DNA from: Streptomyces sp. B93
Lineage (GTDB): Bacteria; Actinomycetota; Actinomycetes; Streptomycetales; Streptomycetaceae
DNA length: 64,000 nucleotides
Direction of reading: 5' to 3'
Assembly (NCBI RefSeq): GCF_018070565.1
Contig: NZ_JAGPXL010000005.1
Location: 62,001 to 126,000, forward strand
The notes beneath the pieces are model-generated. The model ran no database searches. It worked only from the letters and a program-made list of their open reading frames with translations, and was not told where the DNA came from. The stretch's first letter is position 1, and each line of letters opens with the position of its first letter. The position numbers and the translations under genes were made by a program. Positions 62,226-64,000 of the stretch are shown here, piece by piece.

Positions 62226-63323
62226 GTGCTCGTGGCGGAGCGGTACCGGTTGGGCGAGCCCCTGGGACGCGGCGCGATGGGCGAGGTGTGGCGCGGCACC
62301 GATCAGGTCATGGGACGGCCGGTCGCCGTGAAACTGCTGGCCGCCGGCGGTGTCACGACGGATGCCGCGGACGCCGAACGCTTCTGTCTCGAGGCCCAGA
62401 CGGCCGCCCGGGTGAGCCATCCCAACCTGGTGCGCGTCTACGACTTCGGCGCCCACGACGGCCGCCCGTACCTCGTCATGGAACTCGTCGACGGGCGCAG
62501 CCTCGCCGAGGAGCGCGACCGGCACACGGTGTTCGCCCCCGAGGAGGCCGCCGACATCGCCGCGCAGATGGCCGCGGGACTCGCGGCGGCCCACCGGCAC
62601 CGGGTCGTGCACCGCGACATCAAGCCCGGCAACGTGATGCTCACCGCCGACCGCACCGCGAAGATCACCGACTTCGGGATCGCCCGCTTCACCGACACCG
62701 CCGCCCGCTCCCTGACCGCCACCGGCAAGATCATCGGCTCCGCGGCCTATCTGGCCCCCGAACGCGCCGTGGGCCGCTGCGGCAGGCCGTCCTCGGACGT
62801 GTACGCGCTCGGCTGTGTGCTCTACGAACTCCTCACCGGGCGCCCGCCGTTCGTCGGCACCTCCCTGGCGGTGGTCCAGCAGCACGTGGACGCCGCCCCC
62901 ACCCCGCCCCGTGCCCTGCGGCCCGCGCTCACCGGCCCGCTGGCCGACTACGTCCTTCGGCTGCTGGCCAAGGACCCGGAGCAGCGCCCGACGGCGGAGG
63001 AGGCGGCACTCTGGCTCGCCGCCGGGCGCTACGACGATCCCGCGCCGGAAACGGTCGTGCCGCACCGGCAGACACCCCTGGCCCCGACCGCGGTACTGCC
63101 GGTGGCGAAGGCCCGCCCCGCGCGTCCGGTGAAGGGCGTCGCCGCCCTGACCGGGGCCGCGGTGCTCGCAGGGGCGCTCGGGCTGGGCGCCGGTCTCACC
63201 TCGTCCCCGGGCGGCGGCGCCCCGTCGGCCCCGGCCCCCGCCGACCGGCAGTCCACGTCCGTACCGGAACCCGGCGGCGGCCACGGCGGAGGCGCCGAGC
63301 GCGGCGGGAAGGGCAAGGGGTGA
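62226..63323 (+). CDS. eukaryotic-type Ser/Thr protein kinase
   Basis: 365 residues from the GTG at 62226 (GAGGTGGG upstream). The kinase domain is complete: ATP-lysine 36 in PVAVKLL, catalytic HRDIKPGN (Asp131), DFG at 149-151 and activation loop GSAAYLAPERAVG. A Pro/Ala-rich linker and one membrane helix (~303-324) are followed by a short extracytoplasmic tail (~40 residues, Pro/Gly-rich) without PASTA repeats. It phosphorylates unknown proteins and is anchored at the membrane. A 42-base inverted repeat lies in its leader. Confidence 0.92.
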   Translation: MLVAERYRLGEPLGRGAMGEVWRGTDQVMGRPVAVKLLAAGGVTTDAADAERFCLEAQTAARVSHPNLVRVYDFGAHDGRPYLVMELVDGRSLAEERDRHTVFAPEEAADIAAQMAAGLAAAHRHRVVHRDIKPGNVMLTADRTAKITDFGIARFTDTAARSLTATGKIIGSAAYLAPERAVGRCGRPSSDVYALGCVLYELLTGRPPFVGTSLAVVQQHVDAAPTPPRALRPALTGPLADYVLRLLAKDPEQRPTAEEAALWLAAGRYDDPAPETVVPHRQTPLAPTAVLPVAKARPARPVKGVAALTGAAVLAGALGLGAGLTSSPGGGAPSAPAPADRQSTSVPEPGGGHGGGAERGGKGKG

Positions 63324-63351
63324 CCAGCCCTCCGCTCAGCCCTGCTTCTGC

Positions 63352-64000
63352 TCAGCCCAGCTTCTTCAGCAGTTCCGCGGCGAGCGGCGCGGAGGACGCC
63401 GGGTTCTGGCCGGTGACCAGACAGCGGTCGACGACCACGTTCGGCACCCACGGCGCACCGGCCGCCACCTCGACGCCAGCGTCCCGCAGCCGCGTCTCCA
63501 GCAGCCACTTCGCCCGGTCGGCGAGCCCGCCCATGGTCTCCTCGGCATTGGTGAAGGCGGCCACCCGGTAGCCCGCGAAGGCGTTGCCGCCCTCCGCGCG
63601 CTCCGCGGCCAGCAGCGCCGCCGGGCCGTGGCAGACCACACCCAGCGGCTTGCCCGAGGCCAGCGCGTCGATCAGCAGGCGGCCCGACACCTCGTCGACG
63701 GCGAGGTCCTCCATCGGGCCGTGGCCGCCCGGGTAGAAGACGGCGGCGTAGTCGTCGAGGTCGACCTCCGCCAGCTTCACCGGGTGCTCCAGCTCGGTCA
63801 TCGCGGCGAGGGCGGCCGCGATCCGGTCGGCGTTCTCCCGGCCGCCGTTGACCTCGGCGGCGAGGCTGGCCCGGTCGACGGTGGGGACGACGCCGCCGGG
63901 GGTGGCGACGACGATCTCATGACCGGCGGCCCGGAACGCCTCGTAGGGGGCGACGGCCTCCTCGGCCCAGAAGCCGGTCGGGTGCGTGGTGCCGTCGGCG
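63352..64000 (-). CDS. DJ-1/PfpI-family (type 1 glutamine amidotransferase-like) protein, 5' end missing
   Basis: The gene continues past the right edge. The visible 215 or so residues read ADGTTHPTGFWAEEAVAPYE ... AAGHEIVVATPGG ... DLDDYAAVFYPGGHGPMEDL ... GVVCHGPAAL, with the nucleophile cysteine in VCHGP and the YPGGHG elbow. The WAEEAVAPYEAF, HG and PWVPNVVVDRCLVTGQNPASS features are those of the Hsp31/DJ-1 glyoxalase or deglycase group. Precise enzyme activity is uncertain. It is convergent with the kinase gene across 28 bases. Confidence 0.85.
   Translation of the reverse strand, partial: ADGTTHPTGFWAEEAVAPYEAFRAAGHEIVVATPGGVVPTVDRASLAAEVNGGRENADRIAAALAAMTELEHPVKLAEVDLDDYAAVFYPGGHGPMEDLAVDEVSGRLLIDALASGKPLGVVCHGPAALLAAERAEGGNAFAGYRVAAFTNAEETMGGLADRAKWLLETRLRDAGVEVAAGAPWVPNVVVDRCLVTGQNPASSAPLAAELLKKLG

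Overview
This is a high-GC Actinobacterial chromosome window and is almost certainly Streptomyces. The gene families (TerD/TerA-type proteins, DUF1707 and DUF6643 proteins, Rv1733c-like proteins, a giant 'DNA repair ATPase', LAL regulators, a second truncated nuo locus), near-universal G/C third codon positions, GTG/TTG starts and a rare TTA codon all fit that genus. I see no rRNA, tRNA, CRISPR array, complete insertion sequence or prophage. It reads as chromosomal core-to-accessory DNA.

Layout. 0-8.2 kb: a MOSC fragment, a proline-rich small protein, a TerD-family protein, an HpnB-like glycosyltransferase, a glutamate-racemase-like protein, an O-antigen-ligase-like membrane protein, apolipoprotein N-acyltransferase (lnt) and a Nudix hydrolase. 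8.2-15.6 kb: two decayed loci (a 3-hydroxybutyrate dehydrogenase remnant and a fused isoquinoline-oxidoreductase-type remnant) beside a GAF/PucR regulator, a DUF1707 protein, a TetR regulator, a metzincin-like protein and a CBS-BON protein. 15.8-25.2 kb: two acyl-CoA/aldehyde catabolic units. The first is TetR / flavin oxidoreductase / acyl-CoA dehydrogenase / acyl-CoA ligase. The second is acyl-CoA dehydrogenase / TetR / aldehyde dehydrogenase / MpaB-type oxygenase, and its two minus-strand units share a bipartite upstream element and contain the only intact-gene TTA codon I found. 25.3-31.7 kb: a secreted AMIN-like protein and a small terpenoid locus (possible 34-codon leader ORF, cytochrome P450, terpene synthase with an altered NSE motif, large LAL regulator). 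31.8-49.5 kb: a membrane and ion-transport region with two nearly identical ArsB/NhaD-type permeases, a Na+/H+ antiporter, a CBS protein and a KtrA/KtrB-type K+ system, enclosing a repeat-bearing membrane protein, a 1621-residue ATPase and a MarR protein. 49.7-52.7 kb: a methyltransferase and a TetR/MFS efflux pair with a strong operator. 52.7-60.9 kb: a minus-strand partial complex I operon (nuoA, a NuoB/NuoD-like fusion without visible cluster cysteines, nuoH, J, K, L, M, N). 61-64 kb: a secreted trypsin-like protease, a Ser/Thr protein kinase and the 3' part of a DJ-1/PfpI gene.

The points most worth a second look are the terpene locus with its altered metal-binding triad and coupled upstream mini-ORF; the mosaic permease duplication (524 identical nucleotides inside otherwise diverged copies); the membrane-arm-only complex I locus; a repeated palindromic element (TGCCGNNNACCGGCARTGCG) at two loci 13 kb apart; and several operator-like palindromes beside TetR and MarR genes. 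Functions are assigned from family motifs seen in the translations. No database search was run.
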